The position numbers were made by a program, and so were the translations under genes. Below the pieces are notes generated by a model, which did no database searches, was not told where the DNA came from, and saw only the letters and a program-made list of their open reading frames with translations. From Bradyrhizobium nivariense (GTDB lineage Bacteria; Pseudomonadota; Alphaproteobacteria; Rhizobiales; Xanthobacteraceae), in NCBI RefSeq assembly GCF_029846715.1, contig NZ_JARVWW010000024.1:49513-113512 (forward strand): a DNA stretch of 64,000 bases, written 5' to 3'. Positions within the stretch are counted from its first letter, which is position 1, and every line of letters starts with the position of its first letter. Positions 53,252 to 61,223 of the stretch are shown here, piece by piece.

Positions 53252-53953
53252 TCATGCGCTTTCTGCAATCGCCGTCTTGCCCGCATCCGCGGCCTGATCG
53301 CGGGCCAAATGCGAAGCAATTGCGGCGTCGTTAAGTCCGATACCCCTCAGGAGAAACTCACAGAGCTGCCGCTCGAGGTCGTTCGCCTTGCCGTAAGCGA
53401 GACACGGCGTGGCCGGCAGCCTGGTCAGCGCAGCCGTCATCACCGTGTGATGCGCAAACCAGAACAGGTTGAGCGGTTCGCCGTTGTATGGCCGCGCGTC
53501 CCCGGCGGCAACCGCCCGCTCGAGCGAGGCGACGAAGGCCGTCCCGATCAGCGTTTCGATCTTGGCATATAGCAAACGAGCGAACTCGCCATCATCCAAA
53601 TGGCTCGTGGCCATCAGTCGCAGCCGCTGGGCCTCTTCCTGGTCGGGCCCGTCGGCGATGTGAAGGAAATGCCCGACCATGCCGCGGATCACTTCGACCA
53701 GCGTGGCGGTCGACGGTTTCCGTTCGAGCAGTTCGATGAGCGCCGGGTCCGCCTCGCATTCGTCGCTGAGAATTTCGGCGTAAAGCGCGGCCTTGGACGG
53801 GAAATGCTTGAACAGCAGCCCTTCGGAAATGGCAGCGGCGGCCGCCACGCTCTTTGTCGTGGTGCCGGTATATCCGTGTCGGGCAAAGCAACGCTTTGCG
53901 GCGCCGAGGATCAATTGACGCCTCAGGTCGCTCGTCATACGCAATGAGCTCAT
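53252..53953 (-). CDS. TetR family transcriptional regulator of the RND operon
   Basis: A 233-residue regulator. The N-terminal helix-turn-helix (about residues 12-58; ILGAAKRCFARHGYTGTTTKSVAAAAAISEGLLFKHFPSKAALY) is a clear TetR domain; the C-terminal ligand-binding part is divergent. ATG 53953 is used, with ATG 53938 as alternative; neither has a strong ribosome site. The first gene of the regulator-adaptor-pump operon and preceded by a palindromic candidate operator, so it probably represses its own operon until a drug or metabolite binds. Confidence 0.93.
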   Translation of the reverse strand: MSSLRMTSDLRRQLILGAAKRCFARHGYTGTTTKSVAAAAAISEGLLFKHFPSKAALYAEILSDECEADPALIELLERKPSTATLVEVIRGMVGHFLHIADGPDQEEAQRLRLMATSHLDDGEFARLLYAKIETLIGTAFVASLERAVAAGDARPYNGEPLNLFWFAHHTVMTAALTRLPATPCLAYGKANDLERQLCEFLLRGIGLNDAAIASHLARDQAADAGKTAIAESA

Positions 53954-53957
53954 GCTA

Positions 53958-53973
53958 GTGAGTAAGCACTCAC
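53958..53973. promoter_or_regulatory. Candidate TetR operator palindrome
   Basis: GTGAGT-AAGC-ACTCAC is a perfect palindrome with 6-base arms placed 4 bases upstream of the proposed TetR start. TGAGTNNNNACTCA-like sequences are typical of TetR operators. Promoter elements of the operon would lie across it. Confidence 0.6.
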
Positions 53974-54086
53974 CCACGCAGAAGTCAAGCACTATGCTGC
54001 ATCGCAACCTGAATGCGTTGTAATTTCAGTGGAAATTGGCTTCGCCCACACGGCTCCCGTGCAGGACGGGGGCCGCGGAAGGGCGC

Positions 54087-54677
54087 CTAGATCGGCTGGA
54101 AGCCGAGGTCGCCGCGGATCCGGTTGAGAATGTAAGCCCCATCCCGACTTGGCAAAATCCGCTCCAGATTGGCGCTGTCGATCTTTACGTTGGCAAAGCG
54201 CGGCCCCGCCGAGACGTCGTGGACGGCTTTGGCGAAGGCCCCAACCTCGGCCATGGTCGTAACAGACCGACTGTCCTTGATGCCGCAGGCCCTGGCGACG
54301 CCGACGAGGTCGGTAGCCGCGGCGGTGTGGCTGGTCTGGCCGCCGGTCTCGCCATAGGCCTCGTTGTCGAGCACTGCGATCGAGAGGTTGGACGGCTTCT
54401 GCAGGCCGATGGTGGCGAGGCTGCCCAGCCCCATCAGCATCTCGCCGTCGCCGGTGACGACCAGCACCGGCAGATTTGGCTGCGCCAGCGCGAGCCCGAG
54501 GCCGATCATCGCGGCGCCGCCCATGCCGCCCCAGAGATAGAAATTGCGGGCATGGTCGCCGGCCGCGCACATGTCGTTGGTGGAGGCCCCGAGGCCGCCG
54601 ATCGCAACCACGTCCTTGCGGTCCGCAAGAAGCGTGGACACCACCTGACGGCGGTCGAGGAGATTGGCCTTGCTCAT
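54087..54677 (-). CDS. ThDP-dependent decarboxylase, small (PP-domain) subunit, ComE-like
   Basis: A 196-residue protein containing the ThDP pyrophosphate-binding domain: GDGEMLMGLGSLATIG followed by AVLDNEAYGETGGQTS, the GDG-N metal-binding motif. The YLWGGMGGAAMIGLGLALAQ lead-in is also characteristic. Together with the upstream PYR-domain gene it forms a split enzyme of the sulfopyruvate/phosphonopyruvate decarboxylase type (ComDE, Ppd). ATG 54677 overlaps the PYR-domain stop by 4 bases. Which 3-substituted pyruvate it decarboxylates is not evident; no phosphonate or coenzyme M genes lie nearby. Confidence 0.85.
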   Translation of the reverse strand: MSKANLLDRRQVVSTLLADRKDVVAIGGLGASTNDMCAAGDHARNFYLWGGMGGAAMIGLGLALAQPNLPVLVVTGDGEMLMGLGSLATIGLQKPSNLSIAVLDNEAYGETGGQTSHTAAATDLVGVARACGIKDSRSVTTMAEVGAFAKAVHDVSAGPRFANVKIDSANLERILPSRDGAYILNRIRGDLGFQPI

Positions 54678-55228
54678 TTGGTGAAAACCTTGGCGCCGAT
54701 CAGGCGCTGCGACAGCAGGACAGCGGTGGGCGTGAGCGCGTTGTAGGCCTGCGCGGCCGCCGCCTCCAACACGGCCGGCACCTCGGCTGCGTTCGAAGCC
54801 CGCAGCACCTTGACGCCCGAGAGTTCGAATATGCCCTGCGTGGTCGATCCCATCGGCACCTGCCACGGATTGAACTCGCCCCACTCGCCGCGCATGGTCA
54901 CCAGCGTGAGGAACGGAAAGCGCAGGATCGGGATCAGCGACAGCATGTTGATGCAATTGCCGACCCCGCTCGACTGCATCAGCAAGACGCCGCGCTGGCC
55001 GCCGGTCCAGGCGCCGGCGAGAAGCGCCACGCCCTCCTCCTCCGTCGTCAGCGGAATGCCGCGCATCGTGGATGAATCCAGCACGCGCTGGATCAGCCTC
55101 GAATGGCCGGCGTCGGGCACGTAGGGCACCTGGCGGACGTCGAAGCGTTGCAAGGTCGCGAAAATATCATCGGGCCAATGAGTGCTAGACTCGGCGGCCG
55201 TGTCGGCAGCGTCAGCGCGGGCGTGCAT
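54674..55228 (-). CDS. ThDP-dependent decarboxylase, PYR-domain subunit, ComD-like
   Basis: A 184-residue protein with the PYR domain of ThDP enzymes. EEEGVALLAGAWTGGQRGVLLMQSSGVGN carries the Glu that activates the cofactor and the conserved gly-rich strand; FPFLTLVTMRGEWGEFNPWQ follows. ATG 55228 has AGGAA close upstream. First gene of a two-gene operon, divergent from a P450 gene with about 100 bases between, so both share a promoter region. Confidence 0.85.
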   Translation of the reverse strand: MHARADAADTAAESSTHWPDDIFATLQRFDVRQVPYVPDAGHSRLIQRVLDSSTMRGIPLTTEEEGVALLAGAWTGGQRGVLLMQSSGVGNCINMLSLIPILRFPFLTLVTMRGEWGEFNPWQVPMGSTTQGIFELSGVKVLRASNAAEVPAVLEAAAAQAYNALTPTAVLLSQRLIGAKVFTK

Positions 55229-55336
55229 TTTCCTGTCCGGTCGGCTTGCAAATCACGGCTCGACTGTAGACGGTGACCCGCGCCGCTCGAAAGAGCGAAA
55301 ACGGCATATCGGTCTCAACCGGCGAGTATGGGCGGC

Positions 55337-56569
55337 ATGAACGCAGATGCGAAAGAACTGGCGGCCAATTTCGATCTCGAGAAGCTGACGGCGGAATTCT
55401 ACGACAATCCGTACCCGACTTATCGTGCACTGCGGGAGAACGAGCCGGTCAAGCGCCTGCCGAACGGCACCGTGTTCCTGACCCGCTATGACGATCTCGT
55501 CACCACCTACAAGAACACGAAGTCGTTCAGCTCTGACAAGAAGCGCGAGTTCGCGCCGAAATACGGCGACACCCCGCTCTACGAGCATCACACCACCAGC
55601 CTCGTCTTCAACGATCCGCCGGCGCACACCCGCGTGCGGCGCCTGATCATGGGCGCGCTGTCGCCGCGCGCGATCGCGGGCATGGAGCCAGACCTGATCA
55701 AGTTGATCGATGGCCTGCTCGATTGCATCGCCGCCAAGGGCAGCTGCGAGCTGATCGAGGACTTCGCCGCCTCGATCCCGATCGAGGTGATCGGCAATCT
55801 GCTCGACGTTCCCCACGACGAGCGCGAGCCGCTGCGCGACTGGTCGCTGGCGATCCTGGGGGCCCTCGAACCGGTGGTGTCGCCTGAAGTGGCTGCGCGT
55901 GGCAACAAGGCCGTGACGGATTTCCTCGCCTATCTCTCGACACTGGTTGCGCGCCGGCGCGAGAGGCCCGGCAATCCCGAGCGGGACGTGCTGACGCGCC
56001 TGATCCAAGGAGAAGGTAACGGCGAGGAGAACGGCGAGCGGCTGACCGAGAAGGAGCTGCTGCACAATTGCATCTTCCTGCTCAATGCCGGCCACGAGAC
56101 CACCACCAACCTGATCGGCAACGGCCTCGTCGCGCTCGACCGGAACCCGGATCAGAAACAGCGATTGATCGGCAATCCGGATCTGATCAAGCCTGCGGTC
56201 GAAGAGATGCTGCGCTACGAAAGCTCAAACCAGCTCGGCAACCGCATGACGACGGAGCGCGTCGAACTCGGCGGCGTCATGCTCGACGCCGGCACGTCGA
56301 TCACGCTGTGCATCGGCGCTGCCAACCGCGATCCCGCGCAGTTTCCGGATCCGGAAGGCTTCGACGTCGCGCGCACGCCGAACCGGCATCTCGCCTTCGC
56401 CACCGGCGCGCATCAATGCGCCGGCATGGCGCTGGCGCGGCTGGAAGGCGCCATCGCGGTCTCACGCTTTTTGGCGCACTTCCCGACCTACGCCTTGAGC
56501 GGTCAGCCGGTGCGCGGCGGACGGGTGCGGTTCCGCGGCTTTTTGAGCGTGCCCTGCTCGATCGGCTGA
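55337..56569 (+). CDS. Cytochrome P450
   Basis: A 410-residue soluble class I-type P450. I-helix motif LNAGHETTTNLIG, K-helix ExxR in VEEMLRYES, and heme loop FATGAHQCAGMALAR with the axial Cys, in which FxxGxHxCxG is complete. Starts considered are ATG 55328 and ATG 55337; the second is used by analogy to typical P450 N-termini, with weak ribosome sites for both. No ferredoxin gene adjoins it. Not closely similar to the P450s at the left edge or at 22.7 kb. Substrate unknown. Confidence 0.92.
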   Translation: MNADAKELAANFDLEKLTAEFYDNPYPTYRALRENEPVKRLPNGTVFLTRYDDLVTTYKNTKSFSSDKKREFAPKYGDTPLYEHHTTSLVFNDPPAHTRVRRLIMGALSPRAIAGMEPDLIKLIDGLLDCIAAKGSCELIEDFAASIPIEVIGNLLDVPHDEREPLRDWSLAILGALEPVVSPEVAARGNKAVTDFLAYLSTLVARRRERPGNPERDVLTRLIQGEGNGEENGERLTEKELLHNCIFLLNAGHETTTNLIGNGLVALDRNPDQKQRLIGNPDLIKPAVEEMLRYESSNQLGNRMTTERVELGGVMLDAGTSITLCIGAANRDPAQFPDPEGFDVARTPNRHLAFATGAHQCAGMALARLEGAIAVSRFLAHFPTYALSGQPVRGGRVRFRGFLSVPCSIG

Positions 56570-56795
56570 GGCCCGACAACAAAAAAGTCGAAAACAACCC
56601 CATGCACAGTAGACGGCGGTCGGCGGAAGATTGCCATCTGGATCCGCAGAACCATTTGACATTTCGGGCAAATCAGGCGGCACGACGCCATCAATCGCGC
56701 ATCACGACTTCCGAGCGGGCAGGCTGATAGCTACATCAATCTGAGCGGCAGGTGCAGTCGGTTGACGCCGGCGCGCAGCAATGGAGTGACGACAG
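56570..56795. repeat. Intergenic region with candidate Bradyrhizobium repeat
   Basis: The stretch from about 56577 to 56680 reads AAAAAAGTCGAAAACAACCCCATGCACAGTAG in pieces and TTGACATTTCGGGCAAATCA, which I recall as a repeated intergenic element. The remaining bases to 56795 precede the ornithine aminotransferase gene, with GGAG 9 bases before its ATG. No gene is seen. Confidence 0.4.
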
Positions 56796-58010
56796 ATGAG
56801 CTCGTCGGTCATTGATTTCCTCGCAACAGAAGCACGCTTTGGCGCCCACAATTACGAGCCGATCGGGGTCGTCCTGTCGCGCGGCGAAGGTGTCTGGGTC
56901 TGGGATACCGACGGCAACCGTTACCTCGATTGCCTCTCCGCCTATTCGGCGATCAACCAGGGCCACTGCCACCCCAAGATCCTGGCGGCGATGGTGGAAC
57001 AGGCACACAGGCTGACGCTCACCTCGCGCGCCTTCCACAACGACCAGCTGGCGCCGTTCTACGAAGAGATCGCGGCGCTGACCGGCTCCCACAGGGTGCT
57101 GCCGATGAACAGCGGCGCCGAGGCGGTCGAAAGCGCGATCAAGTCGGTGCGCAAATGGGGCTATGAGGTGAAGGGCGTGCCGGACGGCCAGGCCGAGATC
57201 ATTGTCTGTGCCAACAATTTCCACGGACGCACGCTGGGCATCGTCGGCTTTTCAACCGACCCTGAGACACGCAAGCACTTTGGACCGTTCGCTCCGGGCT
57301 TCAAGATCATCCCGTTCGGCGACGCCGCGGCGCTGGAAGAAGCGATCACGCCGAACACCGTCGCCTTTCTGGTCGAGCCGATCCAGGGCGAAGCCGGTGT
57401 CATCATTCCACCCGACGGCTATTTCACCAAGGTGCGGGAGCTCTGCACCGCCAACAATGTGATGCTGGTGCTCGACGAGATCCAGACCGGGCTCGGCCGC
57501 ACCGGCAAGCTGCTCGCCGAGCAGCACGAGGGAATCGAGGCGGACGTGACGCTGCTCGGCAAGGCCCTGTCCGGCGGCTTCTATCCGGTGTCGGCCGTGC
57601 TCTCGAACAACGACGTGCTCGGTACGTTGAGACCCGGGCAGCACGGTTCGACCTTCGGCGGCAACCCGCTTGCCTGCGCGGTGGCGCGCGCGGCGATGCG
57701 CGTGCTGGTCGAGGAAGGCATGATCGAGAACGCCGCCACGCAGGGCGCGCGCTTTCTGGAAGGCTTGAAAGATATCCGTGCCAACACGATCCGCGAGGTG
57801 CGCGGGCGCGGCCTGATGCTGGCGGTCGAGCTGCATCCCGAGGCCGGCCGCGCACGCCGCTACTGCGAGGCGCTCCAGGGCAAGGGCATCCTCGCCAAGG
57901 ATACCCATGAGCACACGATCCGCATCGCCCCGCCGCTGGTGATCACCAGCGACCAGGTCGACTGGGCGCTGGAGCGGTTCGCCACGACCCTGACGCAGGA
58001 TTTCTCTTGA
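56796..58010 (+). CDS. rocD: Ornithine--oxo-acid aminotransferase
   Basis: A 404-residue PLP-dependent class III aminotransferase that turns ornithine and 2-oxoglutarate into glutamate semialdehyde. The N-terminal NYEPIGVVLSRGEGVWVWD, the FHGRTLGIVGFSTD segment and the PLP lysine in LLGKALSGGFYPVSA (about residue 257) fit the ornithine subgroup, as does the HGSTFGGNPLACAVA block. Length matches RocD/OAT. The last 16 codons and about 45 bases beyond are repeated at 61069-61164. No arginase or arginine deiminase gene adjoins it. Confidence 0.93.
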   Translation: MSSSVIDFLATEARFGAHNYEPIGVVLSRGEGVWVWDTDGNRYLDCLSAYSAINQGHCHPKILAAMVEQAHRLTLTSRAFHNDQLAPFYEEIAALTGSHRVLPMNSGAEAVESAIKSVRKWGYEVKGVPDGQAEIIVCANNFHGRTLGIVGFSTDPETRKHFGPFAPGFKIIPFGDAAALEEAITPNTVAFLVEPIQGEAGVIIPPDGYFTKVRELCTANNVMLVLDEIQTGLGRTGKLLAEQHEGIEADVTLLGKALSGGFYPVSAVLSNNDVLGTLRPGQHGSTFGGNPLACAVARAAMRVLVEEGMIENAATQGARFLEGLKDIRANTIREVRGRGLMLAVELHPEAGRARRYCEALQGKGILAKDTHEHTIRIAPPLVITSDQVDWALERFATTLTQDFS

Positions 58011-58270
58011 GGCTGCCTGCGTCGGAAGATCGCGCTGTCAGCCGCGGCCAGCAACGAGTTAGCGGTCCGGCCAGAACCGGACTCGTGCAGCGCAGCAAAT
58101 AGTGACGCATGGTCCTAAGGCAAAACTCGGCATGATCCCGGCAACCGGATGAACGGGGTGCGTGGAACCTATCGGAGCGACGGACGTTTTCCGCGAATGA
58201 GCAGCGCCGTGCCCGGCGCAGCAAGCGCCGAGGCCGGAGGCGCTGAGCTGCGCTGATCGGAGAAATGCTC

Positions 58271-59416
58271 ATGAGACTCACTCTTTCAGTCATCAAAGCT
58301 GACGTTGGCTCCGTTGGCGGGCATACAAAACCGTCTTCACGCATGATGGCGACTGTCGAGGGCGAGGTTGCCAAGGCGATCTGCAATGGTCTGCTGATCG
58401 ACGGTTTCATCTGCCACACCGGCGACGACATTGCGATCATCATGACGCACACACGGGGCGAAGGAAGCTCCGAGGTCCATCAACTCGCCTGGAAGACGTT
58501 CCTCGCGGCCACCTCGATCGCGAAAACCTCCGGGCTCTATGGCGCTGGCCAGGATCTTCTCGCCGACGCGCCTTCCGGGAACATTCGCGGCGCCGGCCCA
58601 GGCGTCGCCGAGCTCAGCTTCGACCACAGCCTCTCCGGCGTGCGACCCGCGGAGTCCTTCATGGTGTTCGCAGCCGACAAATGCGGCCCCGGCGCCTACA
58701 ACCTGCCGCTCTATCTCGCCTTTGCCGACCCCATGTACTGCGCTGGGCTGATGCTGCCTCCGATGATCAAGGGATTCCGTTTCCATGTCATCGACATGGA
58801 CAACACAGCCGGCGACAGCCTCCTCGAGCTCGACGCACCCGCCGACAGCTACCACATTGCCGCCCTACTTCGCGACAATGAACGCTTCGGCATCGATCGC
58901 ATCATTTCTCGAACCCATGGCGAGGTCGTCGTGGCCGTTTCGGCACAGCGCCTCCATGCGATCGCAGGCAAGTACACCGGCAAGGATGATCCAGTCGCGA
59001 TCGTCAGGAACCAGGGGATTTTCCCAGCTCCGGAGGAAATAATCTCGCCGTTCGCCAAAGCGCACTTCGTGGGCGGCGATGCACGCGGCTCGCATGTGAT
59101 GCCGCTCATGCCGGTGCCACTCAACACGCCGGTAACCGGCATGTACTGCCTGCCGATCGTTTCTTGCGTCGGCTTTTCGATCGACAGGGAAGGCCGCTTT
59201 GCCGAGTCCTACACCGATTTCTTCGACAACCCGGCATGGGATGAGGTCCGCCGGCGCGCCCAGCGCAAGGCAATCGAGATGCGCAGCCAAGGCTGGTCTG
59301 GCGCCGCCATGCTACCCTATTCCGAACTGGAATATGGCGGCTTCCGCGACACCGTGTCAGGGCTGCTGAAGCGTTTTCGACTGCGCGACGACCGCAAGCC
59401 GGAAGCGGCCGAGTAG
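58271..59416 (+). CDS. Fructose 1,6-bisphosphate aldolase/phosphatase (archaeal type)
   Basis: A 381-residue enzyme of the FBPA/P (class V FBPase) family, which condenses triose phosphates and removes the 1-phosphate to give fructose 6-phosphate in one protein. The N-terminus LTLSVIKADVGSVGGH with Asp11 and His18, and HTGDDIAIIMTH with Asp52-Asp53, provide metal ligands. Tyr234 and Lys237 in KYTGKDDP align with the YxxK pair used for Schiff-base aldolase chemistry. ATG 58271 is chosen over 58265 because GGAG lies 8 bases upstream and it yields the exposed N-terminus the family needs. Typical of archaea and deep-branching bacteria; here followed by a phosphofructokinase gene. Confidence 0.93.
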   Translation: MRLTLSVIKADVGSVGGHTKPSSRMMATVEGEVAKAICNGLLIDGFICHTGDDIAIIMTHTRGEGSSEVHQLAWKTFLAATSIAKTSGLYGAGQDLLADAPSGNIRGAGPGVAELSFDHSLSGVRPAESFMVFAADKCGPGAYNLPLYLAFADPMYCAGLMLPPMIKGFRFHVIDMDNTAGDSLLELDAPADSYHIAALLRDNERFGIDRIISRTHGEVVVAVSAQRLHAIAGKYTGKDDPVAIVRNQGIFPAPEEIISPFAKAHFVGGDARGSHVMPLMPVPLNTPVTGMYCLPIVSCVGFSIDREGRFAESYTDFFDNPAWDEVRRRAQRKAIEMRSQGWSGAAMLPYSELEYGGFRDTVSGLLKRFRLRDDRKPEAAE

Positions 59417-59506
59417 CGACCGCCTCCAATCAGAAGCTGGAGCGACGTTCACCGTTCAATCGACAGATGCAGGCGCTATGACGACATGCCGATCCGGGAG
59501 GTGGAT

Positions 59507-60694
59507 ATGGCAAAGAAACGCATCGGCATTCTCACGGGCGGTGGCGACGTCGCCGGCCTCAATGCAGTCATCAAGGGCGTGACTTATCGCGGCAGTGAGG
59601 ACGACATCGAGGTTGTCGGTCTGCGCCGTGGTTGGGAGGCCCTCACGCACCTGAACCTCGACGACCCAAACAGCAGGTCCCACTACGTCATCCCGCTGAA
59701 CCGTGAAAACACTCGAACCATCGACCGGCGCGGCGGCACCGTGCTGCACTCGAGCCGCGTCAATCCCTCCAAAATACAAAAGCTGCCCGATCATCTCGTC
59801 GGCAATGATGTTCCGGTCTCGCTGAGCACCAACGGCGGCATCGCGACAAAGACATGGGACCTCACCAGCCGGGTGCTCGCTAACCTTTCGGGACTTGGCA
59901 TCGAACACCTGATCGCCATCGGTGGCGACGACACGCTCAGTTATGCGGCCAAGCTCAACGAACTCGGCGTCAAGATCATTGCCATCCCGAAGACGATGGA
60001 TAATGACGTCCGCAACACCGAGTACTGCATCGGCTTCTCGACCGCGATCACCCGCGCCAGCGATGCCATCCAGCGGCAGCGCACCACCGTCGGCTCGCAT
60101 GAGCGAATTGGCATTTTCCGCGTCTTTGGCCGCGATGCCGGATTTACGGCACTCTACACCGCGTATGCGACCTCGATACGATGCGTCATACCGGAGTATA
60201 AGGTCGACCTCGACAAGCTGATCCAGTTGCTCATCGAGGACAAGCGCGCCAATCCAAGCAACTACGCGCTGATCGTGCTCAGCGAGGGAGCTCAGTGGGA
60301 AGGCTACAAGCTGCGGGAATACGGCGAGCCTGACGCCTACGGTCACCGCAAGAAGGCCAACGTGGCGGAATCGCTTGCCGACGAGATCAAGCAGCGCACC
60401 GGCGAGGAGACGATCACCTCCGATCTCACCTACGATCTGCGATCGGGCGATCCGGACTTCATCGACAAGCTTGTGGCCCTGACCTTCGGTAACATGGCCT
60501 ACGATGCCATGCTGGAAAGCAAGACCGGCCTCATGTCGGCGCTGGTCGAGGGCCGCTACGACCTCGTGCCCATCCCTGACGCCAAGCTCGGTCCGCGCAA
60601 ATTGGACGTTGCGAGCAGCTACAACACGGAGCGCTACCGCCCCATCTACGCCAACAAGCAGGGGCTGCCGATCTTTCTTAACCGCGCGTCTTAG
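59507..60694 (+). CDS. 6-phosphofructokinase, PPi-dependent type
   Basis: A 395-residue phosphofructokinase. GGGDVAGLNA (residues 11-20) replaces the usual GGDAPG turn. The decisive positions are GGDDT (139-143) and PKTMDND (161-167): ATP enzymes have GGDG and PGTID, whereas Asp and Lys here mark the pyrophosphate-dependent group, which works reversibly between fructose 6-phosphate and fructose 1,6-bisphosphate. The GxERxG-like region is GSHERIGIFRVFGRDAG. ATG 59507 has GGGAGG at 5-base spacing; the upstream ATG 59486 lacks one. Ninety bases after FBPA/P, so a bicistronic unit is likely. Confidence 0.92.
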   Translation: MAKKRIGILTGGGDVAGLNAVIKGVTYRGSEDDIEVVGLRRGWEALTHLNLDDPNSRSHYVIPLNRENTRTIDRRGGTVLHSSRVNPSKIQKLPDHLVGNDVPVSLSTNGGIATKTWDLTSRVLANLSGLGIEHLIAIGGDDTLSYAAKLNELGVKIIAIPKTMDNDVRNTEYCIGFSTAITRASDAIQRQRTTVGSHERIGIFRVFGRDAGFTALYTAYATSIRCVIPEYKVDLDKLIQLLIEDKRANPSNYALIVLSEGAQWEGYKLREYGEPDAYGHRKKANVAESLADEIKQRTGEETITSDLTYDLRSGDPDFIDKLVALTFGNMAYDAMLESKTGLMSALVEGRYDLVPIPDAKLGPRKLDVASSYNTERYRPIYANKQGLPIFLNRAS

Positions 60695-60777
60695 CGTGCC
60701 GGACCGGCCGAGCCAGCGGTAAGTCCAACCAATGTCCGTTCTGCCGCTGAAAGCGGAAGTCAATTCAGAGGGCTCAC

Positions 60778-60894
60778 GCTGACGGCCGCCAAGCTGGTCG
60801 AACCCGCCCTGGACGAGTTCTATGCCACGCTGAGCGGCGAGCAGAAGGCGCGCTTCAACGCGCTGCAACAGGTCGCAAGCCCGTGAGGGCAGCG
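60778..60894 (+). pseudogene. Duplicated 3' end of the LTXXQ protein gene
   Basis: This 117-base piece matches 63107-63223 without gaps and with 3 differences by eye, including the TGA stop and the following GGGCAGCG. It encodes the last 35 or so codons of the LTXXQ protein but has no start, so it is a fragment. Confidence 0.9.
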
Positions 60895-61009
60895 CTCGTG
60901 ACCGCCGTCCTGTGCCGTTCGATGTAGGTGCGCAGCACTTCGTCCAATTGCCCCACCAGTCGTTGGAGAAGATCTCGATCTCCGAGAAGCCGGCATAGCC
61001 CTGCAAGGT
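60895..61009 (-). pseudogene. Remnant of a sugar phosphate isomerase/epimerase-like gene end
   Basis: On the minus strand the sequence reads TLQGYAGFSEIEIFSNDWW and, after a one-base shift, QLDEVLRTYIERHRT. The pattern (EIEIFS..WW, DEVLRT.IERH) is how xylose-isomerase-like TIM-barrel epimerases usually end. The frameshift and lack of an upstream domain mark it as debris. Assignment is from memory and weak at this length. Confidence 0.45.
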
Positions 61010-61068
61010 CTTCCGACGTCAGCGCCCTGCCCGCAATTGGCTCAAGCTGGACAGCCGCTTGAGATCGG

Positions 61069-61164
61069 CTGGGCGCTGGAGCGGTTCGCCACGCCCCTGA
61101 CGCAGGATTTCTCCTGAAGCAGCCTGCGTCGGAAGATCGCAATGCCGGCCGCGGTCGACAACGA
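61069..61164 (+). pseudogene. Duplicated 3' end of rocD
   Basis: This 96-base piece aligns without gaps to 57962-58057, with 11 differences counted by eye. It still reads WALERFATPLTQDFS and a stop, so the divergence is mainly past the stop and at wobble positions. It has no start or ribosome site. Confidence 0.9.
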
Positions 61165-61223
61165 ACGATTCCGCCGCCGGCGCGTTGAAAGTCGTGGGCG
61201 ATTTCGAGTTGGGAGCGAGGATC

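Larger units (their letters stand above)
60695..61223. other. 529-base region of gene fragments (rearrangement scar)
   Basis: No intact gene lies here. It carries, in order, a copy of the 3' end of the LTXXQ gene (60778-60894, plus sense), a frameshifted remnant on the minus strand resembling the end of a sugar phosphate isomerase/epimerase (60895-61009), and a copy of the 3' end of rocD (61069-61164). The last 60 bases are the leader of the LTXXQ gene with its GCGAGG ribosome site. Confidence 0.8.

Noticed and set aside
58011..58270. Possible riboswitch or small RNA in the rocD to FBPA/P gap
   Set aside because: Several GC-rich stem-loops can be drawn, but none resembles a known riboswitch and the first part is the shared rocD tail.
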